This document shows positions 12,601 to 27,600 of a stretch of 64,000 nucleotides of DNA, one piece after another. A program made the translations under genes and the position numbers. The notes under the pieces were generated by a model. The model was not told the origin of the DNA. It saw only the letters and a program-made list of their open reading frames with translations, and searched no databases. Where the stretch lies: assembly GCA_963678675.1 (NCBI GenBank), contig OY783194.1, positions 24,964,278 to 25,028,277 on the forward strand, read 5' to 3'. Numbering within the stretch: the stretch's first letter is position 1; every line of letters begins with the position of its first letter. The DNA comes from Xiphydria camelus. Taxonomy: Eukaryota > Arthropoda > Insecta > Hymenoptera > Xiphydriidae.

Positions 12601-15600
12601 TTATAGTTTTTGTAGATATCTGCGAAAATATTCATTTTACGGAAAAATTATGAGGAACTAAATTGTTCAATGCTAAATTCTCCACAAAAAAGGTGTCTAC
12701 ATTTTTTTCAATCGGAGCTATAGTTTTAAAAATATAACCCTGCGAAAGAGGCATGCGAAAGAGGAAATTTGTAGCGCAAGTTTCGGTGCCCACGCGGCGC
12801 TAGAGTTACTGAGTCGGACGAGCGGCCTTTCGCAGGGTTATATCTTTGAAACTATTGCTCCGATTGAAAAAAATGTAGATACTTTTTTTGTGGAAAATTT
12901 AGTGCCGAACAATTTAGTTCCTTACCATTTTTTCGTAGAACGAATATTTTCGGAGATATGTGCAAAAACACTAAAATCTACCCTTTCATTTCTATAAACA
13001 ATATGTTCCGGACCGAATTTTGATTCCCATTTTTGATATCTGTCTACTTGAACGTGAAAAGAGAGAAGCGACAGAAAAAAAATCTCCCCTAGGAATTATT
13101 CGAACCCCATCGACTGATTTTAAACCTCTGACGCCTGGACTAAAAAGAACCCGGTGCGCGGTTGTGTGCGAGTGGCGAGAGGCGAGCACGCGCGGCTGCG
13201 CCGCACGCTCGAAACGCATTCGCGATACGAAGGTAAGATTGCGGCGCGCGCATGCGGAGATTTCTATACGCCGAGACGCAGTTTACGATAGCGCGGCACT
13301 TGACGAGGTTGCGCGGGTCGCGGCTGATGCATCTTTAGATGTAGGTTCGTTTATTGCATCTGCGTCTGATAAATTGCAGCGCGGATGCGAAGTTTGGGTT
13401 ACGCGTAGGGAAATGTGGGCGAATTGGGGGCATTTAACCCTTCGTTGCATACTGTTGCATATTTGCAACATGTTTTCAAATTCATGTATATTCACAATAG
13501 GCAAAGTTTCTAACGGCATATGGCGAACTTCCACAACATAAAGTTACAAGATATGACAGAAAACAGAAAAAAAATATTTCAATAAATTGTCCCAATGTAA
13601 TTATCCAATATAATAAACATATGGGTGGAGTCCTATAGAGTCCAAGTTTCCTACTTACAAAGGGTTTACCCATTTGAAATGTGACAAATGTGGACAAAAA
13701 TTGTTTTAGATTATTTCATTCTTAGGTTGCCTGTAATGTTGCAAATATGCAAATTAGTTTTGTTAACAGTTGCATTTTGTTTTTTTGTTTCAATAGGCGT
13801 TAAAATTTTATAAACGTTTTTTATAATATTTTTTTACTAATCAGAAATATAATCGAACACAAAAAATAATTTTTCATTTATTTTTAAAAAATCGTGCAAC
13901 AAAGGGTTAAGGCAAATAAACTACCACTGGAGGGTCTTAACCCCGCCAGTTTACAAACTACTTTGAAGATATTCCCGACAAAGTCGATCGAGTTCATTCC
14001 GTTGATTGGATATTGTTTGTAATCTTTGTTTCCTCTTTTTACATTAAAGAATATTGAATTTCGAGAAATTTCTGTCCAAAAATACAAGAGGCCCGAATAT
14101 TTAAAGTAACCTTGTATAATGCTGAGAGAAATAATTGCTAGTGTCAAAAAAAATGTCTCTCGAGTGATATGATCTTAACATTTGTTCGGAATACAGATTC
14201 TTAGAAAGAGTCTTATGTATTCTTGATTTAAGAATTAACCAATTTATTGATTTAAGAAAAAACCAATTACTCGAAAATATATCAAATATTTTCCTGGACG
14301 AAGAAAAATATTTTTTTCATTGAAGAAAATATTTTCTTGGCACCAGCAATACATTATTTCTCTTAGTGCACTAGATCGCAACAGGGATGATAATCGTAGA
14401 AGTATATTAATTTGTGGAATAAAATGAAAATACTTGCAAAGAAGTTTTAATGAAACGAAATTACCACGATACCATTTTACGCAATTATATTTCGACGTGA
14501 GATAATGGACAGATTGTAAATTTCGTTTTAATTTACGTTACTATCGTTTATTACAGGTTTCTTGCCCCTTTTGCTTCATAAATAGAATGAGGTCACGTTC
14601 TTCGCGAATAGAAATATGTGGCAGTCTTTGCAAATGAAGCGCAGAAAGGTCGGATTTTCTCCGGAAATATGCACCGGTACCATAATTATGATAATCATTC
14701 CCGTACAATGGATGATGAATATCAAATACGCGAGAATGATTATCATAATTGTGGTATCGACGTGCATTCGCGGAGAACGTGACTCTGCATTACCGTATCT
14801 GGATAATAAAGATTATCATATCCTCCTCTCCATACGCGATATGTCGTCGTCATGCTTTTCACTAGTATAAAAATATTGGATTGTTTCCTGGCTAAGATCA
14901 ATCATTAGTCACCTCATTAGCTTCGTCCAGTTAATTTTGCGAAAACTCCAAAAATTGAAAATAAGTACTTCTCACGTTTTCGTATTTGTATAAAAATCCC
15001 TTTATATCAGAGTCTCGTATTTCCTCTTCTATGCTCTTCTCTCTCTCTCTCTTTCTCTCCTTTTCTCTCATCTTTTCTCGACTTTATTGCTTCTGCTCGC
15101 AGAGGTCCACGCGAGAGCGTGGGAGCTGTATTTACGACGTGTCAAATAATCCCGTAAACCGAATGGTCCTAATCTTCTCTACTTCAAAACCGCCGCAATT
15201 TTTGTAAACACAGTTGAAAATTGGATAACGTTTATTCATAGGGAACCAAGCGCCAGTTTGACGTTTCGAGAAAAAAACATGTAACTTTAATACCTTACTA
15301 TAAATCTTCGACTTAATATTTTTTAGTGTTCTTTTCATTTCTTAATAGATATTAATAGATCTATGATTAACTTAAAATTGTAATATTGTAGAATATTTTT
15401 TAATTCCAATTATACATGTTTTAAAAAAAATAAATTTGGTGGTTGCATCTGTTTATATATATTATATATATTGGTTTTACATTTATTTCAACAGCATCAA
15501 AGACAGTTTTGGTTAATGGTTTCTTTATAGGATTAAAAATGAAATGAATAAATAAATGGTCCCTTTTATATAAATTTAAAAACACATTTTATTACAAAAA

Positions 15601-18600
15601 AACTGCTCAAAAGAAGTACAAAAATATAAGACTACGCAGAAAAATTAATTTATTTTACTTATCTTCCTCTATTTCAAAGTCTAAATCTTGGCCAAACCCA
15701 TCAATATCATCCAAAAATTCTCCAATTTTATTAATTTCTGCTGTAACATGGCAGCACTAACTCATTCCTCGAATTTTGAAGCTTGGTTTCCTATGAATAA
15801 ACGTTATCTCCAATTTAGTGAGTTAGATTTACAATGTAGATTTGATGAATCATACATTTTAATAGAAAAACAAAATTTCCAACAGTATAAAAAAACAAAA
15901 ACTACAATTCCAGCCAGTCAGAATAGTTTTTCTGCTTACGCACATTCCAGTCACTCGTTTATCCATCGCCACCCAGTATATCCAATGTCGAGTGCACTTC
16001 CCATCCGGCGACTCTCCCCCCAAAGAAAGCAAAGCGGAAATTCTGCCGCGACGACCTCGACAGCCGCGAGGAAAACCGTTAGTCGCGGATCGTCGCGGAA
16101 AAAGCGGGTGTAAGCAATCGATAAATCAATCTCGCCGGTTGATCTCGGAACCGGGTTAACGGCGACTAATTATGCGTGCGCGCGCGCAGCCTCGACTGCC
16201 GAGCCGTACCGCGGCAATGCACCATATCCATTCATATTAGCTTCGCGGGAAAATCTGCCCAACGATGAATGGGCCTTCAAATTATTCATCCGCCGAATAG
16301 CCGCGCTACACGGCGCGGCACGGCAGACGGCTGCGCTTTATGGACGGCAGTTCGTTTTGCGCCTCGTGATTTCATTGTTCGCCGGGGCGATAATGCGAGC
16401 CAGAGGTGACCGACGACAGCGCGCCGCGACGACGTTACGGAGGCTGCGTGGTTACCTCAGGCGGCCGATCAACGTGTGAGCGCGTGCGGCGTTGCGGGTC
16501 TTGTACAGGAGGGGGGGTATGCGCGTCGTCGGACGGACGGGTTGCCGAAGGCGCGCAGCTGTCGCGATACCGATCGACGTAGGTATCAAGCGCGCGTTAC
16601 AGCGCGCTTATCGATAATTCTGATGCGCTATTTGCGCGGCGAGGTGTGACCGCTGCCAATTCCGTTGTCACGAGTTGGCGTGAATTTTAAGGTTTCTCGA
16701 GCGGTACAGGGGCTTTTTCCCTGCTAAAAGTTAGTCCACTGAAGTACACACTCTAAAGTATGTTCTTCGTGCGATGTGGCGACAACGTTTGACGTACAGT
16801 AGCATGTGTGTATCTGTGAGTTAAAAAATGGAGCCCAAAACATCTGGTCATGCATCTGTACGTCCACATTGACTTATCAAAGGTTAAATTTATAAAGAAC
16901 AGTTAATAAAAAAATAACGGGATTCTTAATGACCATGAAAATTGGTATAGATGATTTAAATTCATTAAACATGCTGTTCAAAAAATTTCAGAATTTTTTC
17001 ACTATTATTCTCAGAAATATCGGGGTTACCCATAAGAACGTGTTATTTTGTTATTCAAAAATCTTTGCAACGAGCTTCTTAAAAGACTTGAAAAATTAAC
17101 TGAATTTTTGTTTACTTCAATCTACCGAATGTAATCATTTTCTAGCATTTCTCACTATTTTTAGTATAACGCTCGAGAAACCTTAATTTAAATATTATGA
17201 CGCTAATGTGGTCCATTTTTTTCTCGTTTGTGTCAACTTTTGCTCATATTTTGATGTAGGTACTTTCCATTTGAAAATGAGAGTAACCGTTTTAAATTGA
17301 TGAAATACCGTTTAAATATAATTTTCAAATTGAAAGTAGATTAAAATGTGATAAAGTATGGATGGAAATGAGATAAAAAATGTATCACAGTAAGATTAAA
17401 ATGTTCTTTTCTTCGGATTATTTTTGTATCACATCGAGCATAACCAATTTTTCATCAAATTGGCATCAAACCTTTTTACTCAGCCAAGCAAAAAATCTGA
17501 ATAGCTGTACGTGTTATGAAAATTTAATTCTTTTTTAATTTTTGACATCTGAATTTTTCAAAATTATTACAGTTATGCGCTATACCTACAATATTATGAG
17601 CATAAATGATTTTAATTCAATAAATGTAACACATATTTTTGGTACAATGACGATTTAGGAATATGTGTGCGATATGTGGTAATTTGTTTTGTCTTCCGCA
17701 TCGGTACATTTTTCTGACCGTGTATCTTCCCATACAAAGCTCAAGCCTAAAGAACTGGCAAGGAAGTTGTTGGCGAAGAATGCAAATGGCTCTTTCTTTT
17801 GTAGAGCGCCGCTGCTGTGTAATTTCGAGAGAAGAAGTGGTCGAGCCGTAATATTATGTTTCACCAAAGCCAACGACGAGGTCGTAATAACAAGTGTACT
17901 GTAATAAATCTGGTCTTACCGAGACTCGTGCAAGTATTACTTTGTAACACATTAATGTTTCGTGTCGATTTCGATGGACTAGCATCAAATCATTGCTGGT
18001 AGCATCATACTAGTTTTTGTATTATATGGAGGTTTCTGAATTCTTTCGAGTTTTTTATTTGTATCCCAAATATATTAAGTGACATGCAAGAAAACTTACG
18101 GAGAAGTCTCCAACTTCATTACTTTCTGCTCAATCTGAGATCTTATTTTGGATTCAATTTTTTACACGAAACGGTAACTGTTTGAATAAAAAATGTACGT
18201 CGAAAGATTCGTTTTGGGTGATTTAAATAATTTAATGATGATCGAAGGAAAACATAACCGTTTACGCCTCTTTAGATTTGCAATCTATTCAATAATTGAG
18301 CTCATTTTTTTTGGAAATAATCAAATTTGTTTTCAACTGGTTTTGATTCATAGATAAAATTCGAAATGAATTTGTTCATTTGGTTTGAGAAGAAAACCAA
18401 TTTTCATCTGTGCAGAATTTCTTTCTGTTTAGTTTGTATTCAGTATTAAGGTAACATTTTTTTGGATAAATGCTCGAAATTTCAAAAGTAGCTTTTCTAC
18501 AGTAAAAATAAGCACACATTTTTTATTTGAATTTTGTTTGCTAACTAAATGTTTTTAAAGTAACTGATTTTGAGCTTTCACTTCAACGGAGGCTTTTATT

Positions 18601-21600
18601 CTTACTTTTACCTTATACTCTAAAACTTATTAGATTTATTAGAATAATTATTTTCGGAGATTGTTGGAATTCATATGGAATGCCCTCCTCTCCCTCCATA
18701 TATGTATATTACCTCGTAATACGCGTTAGTAGTCTTCTATTTGCGTGGTGCTATCCTTGAGATGTCAATACGTCATCGGTGTCACTTGAGCCAAAGAGTT
18801 CCGCCTTGAAACTAAGATTCTACGAGTAGCTTATATTCTTGCAGTTGTCGGAACTAATTAAATCACATTAAAAGATCACCTTGCGAAAAGGAACCGTAAT
18901 ATTTAGCATTTTGAAATTTTGTATTTTTACATTTACTCGATGAATACATCTGGCACATAACGTTGATCTATATATATGTACGTCAAAAAATGAATTATAG
19001 AATGATCGACACCCTTATTAAACGACTATATTTTCTATAATAGATATGATCTTTGCTCCTTTTCTTTTCAACTTGTCGAAGTCGTTTAAACATTCAAAAA
19101 TTTTACGTCAAAACGGTTATTATATAAAAAACAATTCAGCAATATGCAATTTTATGGGATACCTTTGTTTTTACTTTGATACAGTTTAATTAAAATTAAC
19201 ATTAATCAATAAAATGACAATAGTAAATGTATCTAAAGTAAAAATACCCCTAAAATCGAAAGGCATCACTAATTAGAATATTCTATTGAATGTATGAAGT
19301 GAGTATGACAGATAATTAAAAATAATTGGAAATTAAGTCTTCCAGATGAACGAATAAGCAGTTTACGCGTATCTTCTTACTCACTTTCGATCTGTAAGCC
19401 ATATACCACATTAACTGCACAACACCGTTCAATATTTATCCAACCATTACATTTCGCTGGTAATCCTCTACTTTCTGTGTCGCAAAAACGTGGCGTCCAC
19501 AGAGATTCGCAGTTCGATTATCGTAATTCGAGTACAATTAATCTTGATTACCGGCCGGCGTTGTTTGATCGTACATTCGGGTCGTTTGTCAACGCTGACG
19601 AGCAAGCTATTAGGATATGGATGGTCCTCGAGATCCAAGCAACTCGAGTGCTGCCACTTGACTTTTTTGTCGGGAATCGTGTAAATATCTTCAATGCGCA
19701 TAAGCCATCGTTGGTCACTTGTTTCTTCCTTTTTTTTTGACCGTCCAAATAAGACGGATGATTGAGACGCGTGCGACGATCATGCAAATTATTCGAATTA
19801 CTCTATCTACGCGTCAAGTGAAAACAAATGTTAATATTTAATTTAATTTAATTTAATTTTCAATAGGTATCTAATAATCAGGCCAAACGTATATTGATTC
19901 TTGTTGTTGATTGGCCTGATTATCACCTATTGAAAATTAAATTAAATTAATGTTATTATAACTATTATGAAAAAAATTAAAAATCACATTTTGTTCCTTT
20001 CTGTATTGTACGGTAAAAGATAAAAAGGGTAAGTTTAAAGTCGATTATCTTGAAATCAATAAATTGCAGATATCGAAGAAAAGCAAAATCAAAAAAGGTT
20101 TATGTTTATTTTTACTATAAAAAAAAAACAATTTTACATTTTTCATATATATATCCACTGCCTTTTAAGATAATCGCGTTCAAAGGTAAACAGAATCTTT
20201 GGCGTCTATTCAACTTTTACACTATAACTTTCGAAACGAGAATTCGGTTCTCTCACTAATTTTTTATTATTGGAGATTTGAACATTTTGGACAAAGTTAG
20301 TTATTTCCAATAGAGTAGAGAGAAATGCACTTATAACCTTGCAAATCATTATTTTTTTGGATATTTCCTTTTTCGTGTGACAAAATGAATTTAAAAAATA
20401 TGAATATTTTTTTGTAATAATCATCCATTTTAAATGTTATTTTTTTGAGCTGCGTCACTTTTCAAGTGGCAGATATGGGGAATAGGCATCTAAAATATAC
20501 AATTTTCGTAAAAGTATTATAATATTTGGTTTCCTCATGGATATTAAAAAAATGGATTCCAATAAAAAGTATCCTTCACGTCTTACTGCCGAAGTTGCAT
20601 GCGTCATTAATAGTGCTCATTAATTTAAAAACTATATGTTCCCATATCGGGATCGAATACATTAAGTGCGTTCAATGAAGCGTGAGAGACTGGCGATAAC
20701 CCAAAGAGAGTACCTAGTTGAAATAATCGAGATACCGTGTATCGCGAAAATACAGAAAAAAAAGAAGGATAATGAGAAATTGATAGGCATTGCTGTTTCA
20801 AAAGTCAAATTAATCGTTATTAATTGGGACGCGAAGAATTTTTATTGCGTGTTTAGAAAGACGTGGGTTAGTATGTTGTTGCACAATTTTTCTCTGTAAT
20901 TAGATCGAATGAATGTCTGAGTTTTCGGCGCGAATCAACTTGGTTTCGATGTTCTAATTTTACCGGTAAATCGCTCGTTATCGACAAGTTTATTGGGGTC
21001 GTCGTCCACAATTTAGGCGAAAAGACACCCAAGGCCCTGGTCACGTGGATACAAGGCTCTAAGGACCGGCGAAACGGAGCAAATTTTACGGTGAATTTTA
21101 CGTTCGGGTACTTACGTTTCGCTCCGACCGATAAATTAAGGGACATTAACAAAGTTCCAAGGACCGCGGTAATCCTGATTAGGCTCTTCGAGAAAAGAAA
21201 CTCGTTAAATAAAATCAGAAAAGTGCTTCAATTGAACAGATTGGCCATACGATATTTTCAAAAATTCATTTTCAATGTCAATGATTCTAAAATAGACTTT
21301 TCAACGTAAATTTATATAGTATCTCCCAGTCATAAATCATCGTATATTCTCATAATATCCAAAGGTAAATATTTACGCATCCGTTTATGATTTCTAAAAT
21401 TTGTTTTCAAAATCAATGATTCTATAATATACTTCTCGACGTAAATTTATAGACTTAGGGTAAAACGGGGTGAGTTGGCGAATGAAGATGGCCCCTCGTT
21501 TCCATTACCTTCCAGAGAAACGAGGGGCCAACTTCACTCGCCAACTCACCCCGTTTTACCCTACTCGTATATTTTTTCAGCGATAAATCGTCGTATATTC

Positions 21601-24600
21601 TCGTAATATCCAAATGTAAAAACATGTATGCATATATTTGTAATTTCCAAAATTCCTTTCCAAAGTCAATGGTTCTAGAATATACTTCTCGACACACACA
21701 CACACGTAAGTTTATATATTTTTCTTCGATGATAAATCATCGCATATTCTCGTATTATTCAAAGACAAACGTTTGCACAGCTGTTTATCGAGCAAGGGCA
21801 CTCGTCAAATTCTTTTCAGTCGCAAGAGTCGACAACACCATTACCCCATAAAATCCCCGTACGGTCTACGGTTCGACATTAAATTATTATAGTAAGTGCC
21901 GGCGATGTACCTCGCGTTTGGAGAGACGAGCGTTATTTGATCTCTCTCTTTCTCTCTCCTTCGACCCAAATTTAGAAGCAAGCTGAGCATTATACAGAGT
22001 CACGGCTGGTAATACCGCCGGCCAATCATTCGTTTACGAGCTCTGCTGTTAGGACGTTGTACGATTGACGCGCAGCCCACCGTCCGTGTACATAGTTATT
22101 AAGCAATCTTTCTCATTTCCAAAGCGCTCGCTTCCTAAGTGAATCGAAAAGATGAGAGAGTCGGGTCGATCCTTCCGTCGATTTGAGCGCCGTACAATCT
22201 CCGCAGAAAATTCCATTTTTATTCAAAATATAGACCGGATAAATTCATCTGAGATTTTGCGGGAAAAAACAGTTCTGGATGAGATCGATTCGAGGTTACA
22301 TGGCGTCTGCTACACTAGCGTCACCGCACCCGGAAAAATTAATTTGTTAGTGCAAGATTAGATACCTATTTAATTTACCGCAACAAATATTTGGATTAAA
22401 ATAGCGATAATAGATTTCTAAAAAAATTGATTTCTTATGGTTACGAAAAAAAGAAAGAAAAGCAATGATTTTCCATTGTAACCAAGGGAACCTGTCAATC
22501 ATTTATAATACATCCCAACAGCGAAAGATCTTTGTTACCATGTCAAAAAATGCTGCTATGATAATTGACTTTTGATATTGTTACTAAAGCAAAATTAATT
22601 TTCTCCGTGCATATCGACGCTCGCAAATAAGAACATCGTTATCTCAATAATGACAGTTTCTCAGAAAGTAGGTTTAAAGTCGATAATATTTATGTCAAAT
22701 TTCCATATTAATTAGATACGCTTAAATACTGCTTTTTAAAAAAATCCACATATTTGCAAAAATAATTTAGAAATTATAGTTTTAATTGAAAGAGGAGAAT
22801 TTCTTATATTGAAAAGTGACGTTAACTCATTTTGGCCAAAAATTGGGATACGAGATGTTCTTATTTGTCGATATATCCGACAGCAACTTCCGTTTTGTGG
22901 GTAGTCCTGCTTTCTGCCAGGACTGTACTACTTACGCGGTAGAGTGAACGGACGGTGGTGACTTCTCAGGCATGAAGCATCGCGGCTATCGACAATACCT
23001 GCATCCCAAGAGACCTTGACAATGGGAAATTGACTCTCGGCCCTCGTGGCAATGATGGCGAGTGGATCTTAGAATATCGGCTGCTGATTTTCATGGATTT
23101 CAGTAGTTTTGAAAAGTTAGAGGAGGAATATTGCCACTTATTTTGCTATCTTTATCTCCACACACGATATGATTAAAATATGATAAAGAATAGATCATTC
23201 TCGTTGTGATCCAAAAATGATCCGAAGAATACGAATATTATGATCTCACTGTGGTACATTTTTTATCATATTTTTTTATCTGACGGTTAATCGACTCCCC
23301 TGAAATCCATTTTTGGTCGCATCTTGATCCTCTTTTGATCTAAAAATGATCACGTTTTGATTTAATTTCAATTTGAAAATAATATCCTTTTTCGATTACT
23401 TTGAGATTCAATTTTTATCGAATTTTAATCCATTTTTCATCATATTTTAATCCAGGGTTTTTATTTCAAATATGTTTTGATCCTCTCAGGATTCATGACT
23501 GATCAACTTTTAATCACACTTTTATTTGACAATTGACCAATCCTCTAAAAAAATCAATTTCTAATCGCATTTTATATTTTTTTTTAAATATAATTGCATG
23601 CTTCTATTTTTTACCGTGCGATCGAAAACATTAATTGCTTTATCAAGCAAATATTCATTTGCCACGTCGGGATAGGGAATTGGAGGCAATACTCGCGCTC
23701 GAGGTAAGCATGGAAACCGGTCGGACGACAGCCTAGTTACAAACTTCCGAACCTGGCATTAAATTCCGAGATAAGGAACTACTCGCGCTGCAATCGATCA
23801 AAGGTGTACTCGGCTCTGCTGTGTTTAGAGGAAATACGGCTGGCGAGCAATCCCGTGGAAGTATCAATTGTGAGCGAACGTCAAACGATACGTTGCATCG
23901 GTTGGCTATTAAGTCCTACCTCGAGCGAACGCTCGCGATCCAACTATATGATAACTCACGGGCAGGCCACGGAGAACGTATCAAGAAATTACAATTCGAA
24001 GGATTTTCCGCAATTACGAGTGTGCGTTTATCTAATTTCACGTCCTCTTTTTATTTTTCAATTACGCGCGACCGGTTATCGATTTGAAGTTTTTATTTTT
24101 ACAATTAGTACGTGGCTACGCGTTCATCTATACCTATACTCTCTTGGCTTCCTCTCTTGTTCCTTTTGCTCGAGTATTATTAAATTATGACACCTGCAGA
24201 CGCGTTAATAAATGATCGAGAAACATAAGGTTTCATCGACGCGTGAATTGATTTATGCGATAATTATTATTCCATTGATAGCTTCCGTATATTTATTAGA
24301 TTCGTCCATCTGGCGGATTGTCGATTTAAAAGCTTCCATTTTTAGAAATATGTATATAGGGTAAAACACGGGGTGAGTTGGCGAATGAAGTTGGCCCCTC
24401 GTTTCTATGGAAAGTGATGAAAACGAGGGGCCATCACCCCGTTTTACCCTTTTATAAAATTTTCCAAAAATTACTGGACACAAATTCGAAAAAAATATCC
24501 TGGAATTTAATTGTTCGACGCAGAAAGAGGCATTTGACGGTACTTTTTCAGAAACGCGGTAAACGTAGAAAGAGAGACACGGACCTTGTGCGAAAAATAA

Positions 24601-27600
24601 CTCATAACCTCTGACATCGCTCGCTCCAAGTTCGGTCAAGATACTCTCTCGCGCAGCAACGCACGTGCGTATAGCGGTACTCCGTCCTATCTGATCTCGG
24701 AGGACCCAGCAGTGACTCGCGTCGGGTTAATTCACAAGTATCTATCTTCCGCTCAGTCAATGAGGTAATTAATTTATGGAAATTATGAATGCCCGGGAAA
24801 TACATGACGTCCTCTCCAATTTGATAGACGGTAACCGACGCGTTCTATAGGCGACCTTTGACCTTTTACGCTAATAATCTTCCCAACACCGAATCGTATC
24901 GTCTTTATTCGACGCAAATAAGGTGCGTACAAACGAGATCGGGAGCCAATCGGCGCGAGAGTCTCTATAAAAGCTCATACGGTCAAACGGAGTGATTTGG
25001 CGAATGAAGTTGGCCCCTCGTTTCTATGGAAAGTAATGGAAACGAGGGGCCAACTTCATTCGCGAAACCACCTCGTTTTACCCTAACTGACGAATGAAAA
25101 CGAATTATCGAATGACGAAAAAGCCAAATTCTCACATTTCACCCTGGCTATCCACGAATTGATTTACAGGAAAATCTTGTCGTCTGTTTTTGCGGAAAAG
25201 CAATTTCAATTTCTCTATTGCGGCCGAGCCGAGAAAGATATCTCGCACGCGATATCACGATTGGATCGTTATCTCGGTACCACCCGAGGAGCGAGATTTA
25301 TCGGATAATTAACTCAACTATTCGCGAAACGGCGGTATCGGCGGTAAACGTACACTAGACGTTTCAGGGCAATCCCGATAAGAGATTTGCATCGGGATAA
25401 TAAATAATCGCCGTCCCGTTGGAGATAGATTTCCACTTGAAATATTATGTGGACGTACTTTCACAGCTACACGTAAAGAGGCGACCATTTAATGAGAATA
25501 GGGATTATGAAAATTTTTATATAGTTTTTATAAATAACCATTTAATGAGAATAAGGATCCTGAAAATTTTTATATACATTTTTAAATAACCATTTAATGA
25601 GAATAGGGATCCTGACAATTTTTATATACATTTTTAAATAACCATTTAATGAAAATAGGGATCCTGAAGCCAGTGGGTCTAATGGGAACACTTACTTACG
25701 CGTAGCCGGTATGTAATACGAAGGCTCTCTACGCCACCGCGCAGATCTTTCTTTCGATAATGACGCCGCCGTGATAAATTATCCAATTCGGACCATATCA
25801 GCCGCGCCGCCGTGTATATACCTTCGTCCTTTTTTCTTTCACACCGCGTTGCGATACCGGAGGTCCGAAGGGAAGGGGATAATAATGATTTGGCTACCGA
25901 GTTCAGCGAACCGAGCATCGCCGGTAATCCGTTTAACGTGAAAGACGAATTTGCGTCGTAGGGTCTTGAAGTTAGAACTTTAGGATAAGTTTTTAAATAC
26001 TTTGGATTAAGGAACAATGTTTTCTTGAAGACAATAGTAAGGATATTTTGATCATCCTGACGCTTATTTGAGGCTTCACAGATCCTATTTATTTTATTTT
26101 AGGGGAAATAGGGGAAATTGTGGCCAAGAAGAAAATTTTGAATTAAAAAAGGTCTTCTGGAAAGTGGAAATGTGGTGTCTTAAAAAAATAACAATTTTTA
26201 AGATATACAATAGAACACCAATATTTACTAAGTCGATGGAGGATGGTTTGTAACTTAAAAATTTACATTTTATGTTGTGTAATTTACTCGTAAATCTGAG
26301 TATCGCAATCTGATGAGGAAAAGAGACCATTTATCAAATCTAGTTTCCAGTAGGAAACATTAATTGAACTAGGTTAAATTTAATAGTTTAAACGAAATAT
26401 TGATGTATGTATTATAGATAAAGAAAGGATTATAGTACCATTTTAGTAAAAAAATCGACTATTTTGTCTCCTTTCATGTAATCTGAAATGATTAAAAGAC
26501 ACGCTAAGCTGAGAAATTGAATAATAGGTAGTTTTAGGGGAAAAATATCGAGTTATTGAGGAAAAACATTTACAATTAGCACAGAAGCCAGAAATAATAT
26601 CTGCATTATTAATTTGATTTTAAATACCTATTGATTTACATTCTTTATCATGTATCATCATAATCATCGAATCATAACATTAACCGGTTTTCTAACTATG
26701 TTCGACAGTTAAAAAAATTTGAAATCCTTTTAAATACCTAAGACCAAAATTAAAAAACTCACATTCTACAAATAATTCTCGCCTCCCCTGAGAATCTATC
26801 GATTTCTATAAATGTCATAACGTCGAAAGTCTTCTAGCGATTGTAACAAAAAAAAAGACATATAAGAAATAAAATTCAGTCCCATCATGACGAACACCGA
26901 TGCTTGCATATAAAGGCTAGGTGTACACAGAGCTCGACCAAGAATTGACATAGCCGTATACGTAGTCCGGCAAGTGGGACGAATATCGTGGTTTATCGTT
27001 CAGAAATCGGCACGGCCAAACAAATTTGGATGTGAGGGACCCTAGCGGACTCCGATGGCGGCTTCGAGTAAAGGGAAGGACGTATTTGCCGTACTTTCAG
27101 CACATCGAACAGAGACGAATTCAAAGTTCGACGATCCGTTGGTCAAACAAAAATTCCCTCCCCTCCCCGCCACCCCCCGCCACTCCCATTACACGCGCGC
27201 GTTCCGCTTCACGGAAACGGAAGACTCGATATTATATGGGCGTTTCAAACGGTGCCGCCGAGTCTCCAATTCGAGCTGAGACTTGAGTGGAATTTTAAAT
27301 ATTTTTTTTCTTGCAAATTCTAGTTTACGATCTATAACTTTCCAAGCAGAAGCTCAGGCAAGAAGTAGGTACCTATTGAAAAATGTATGAAGTCGCGGGG
27401 ATTTTCGTATCCAAACCCAATTGTTACTTTCGACTTTTTTTTTTTATTTTCACCTTGACCATCCGTCCGAGCGAGGACTCGCTAGCGTTTCGAAACGGCG
27501 ATTAATCAGGTACCATTATACGAAACGTTCGTTCCTTCGTGAAGTCATTCACTACATTCACGAGTCATTCTATTTTTAGGATTTACTTTCTATTTTTCAT

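Noticed and set aside
15688..16113. A 141-codon plus-strand frame
   Set aside because: It starts inside the deleted transposon, antisense to the transposase remnant, and runs into unrelated GC-rich DNA.
22901..22923. Small AGTCCTG...CAGGACT hairpin
   Set aside because: A 7-bp stem is too short to separate from chance in 64 kb.
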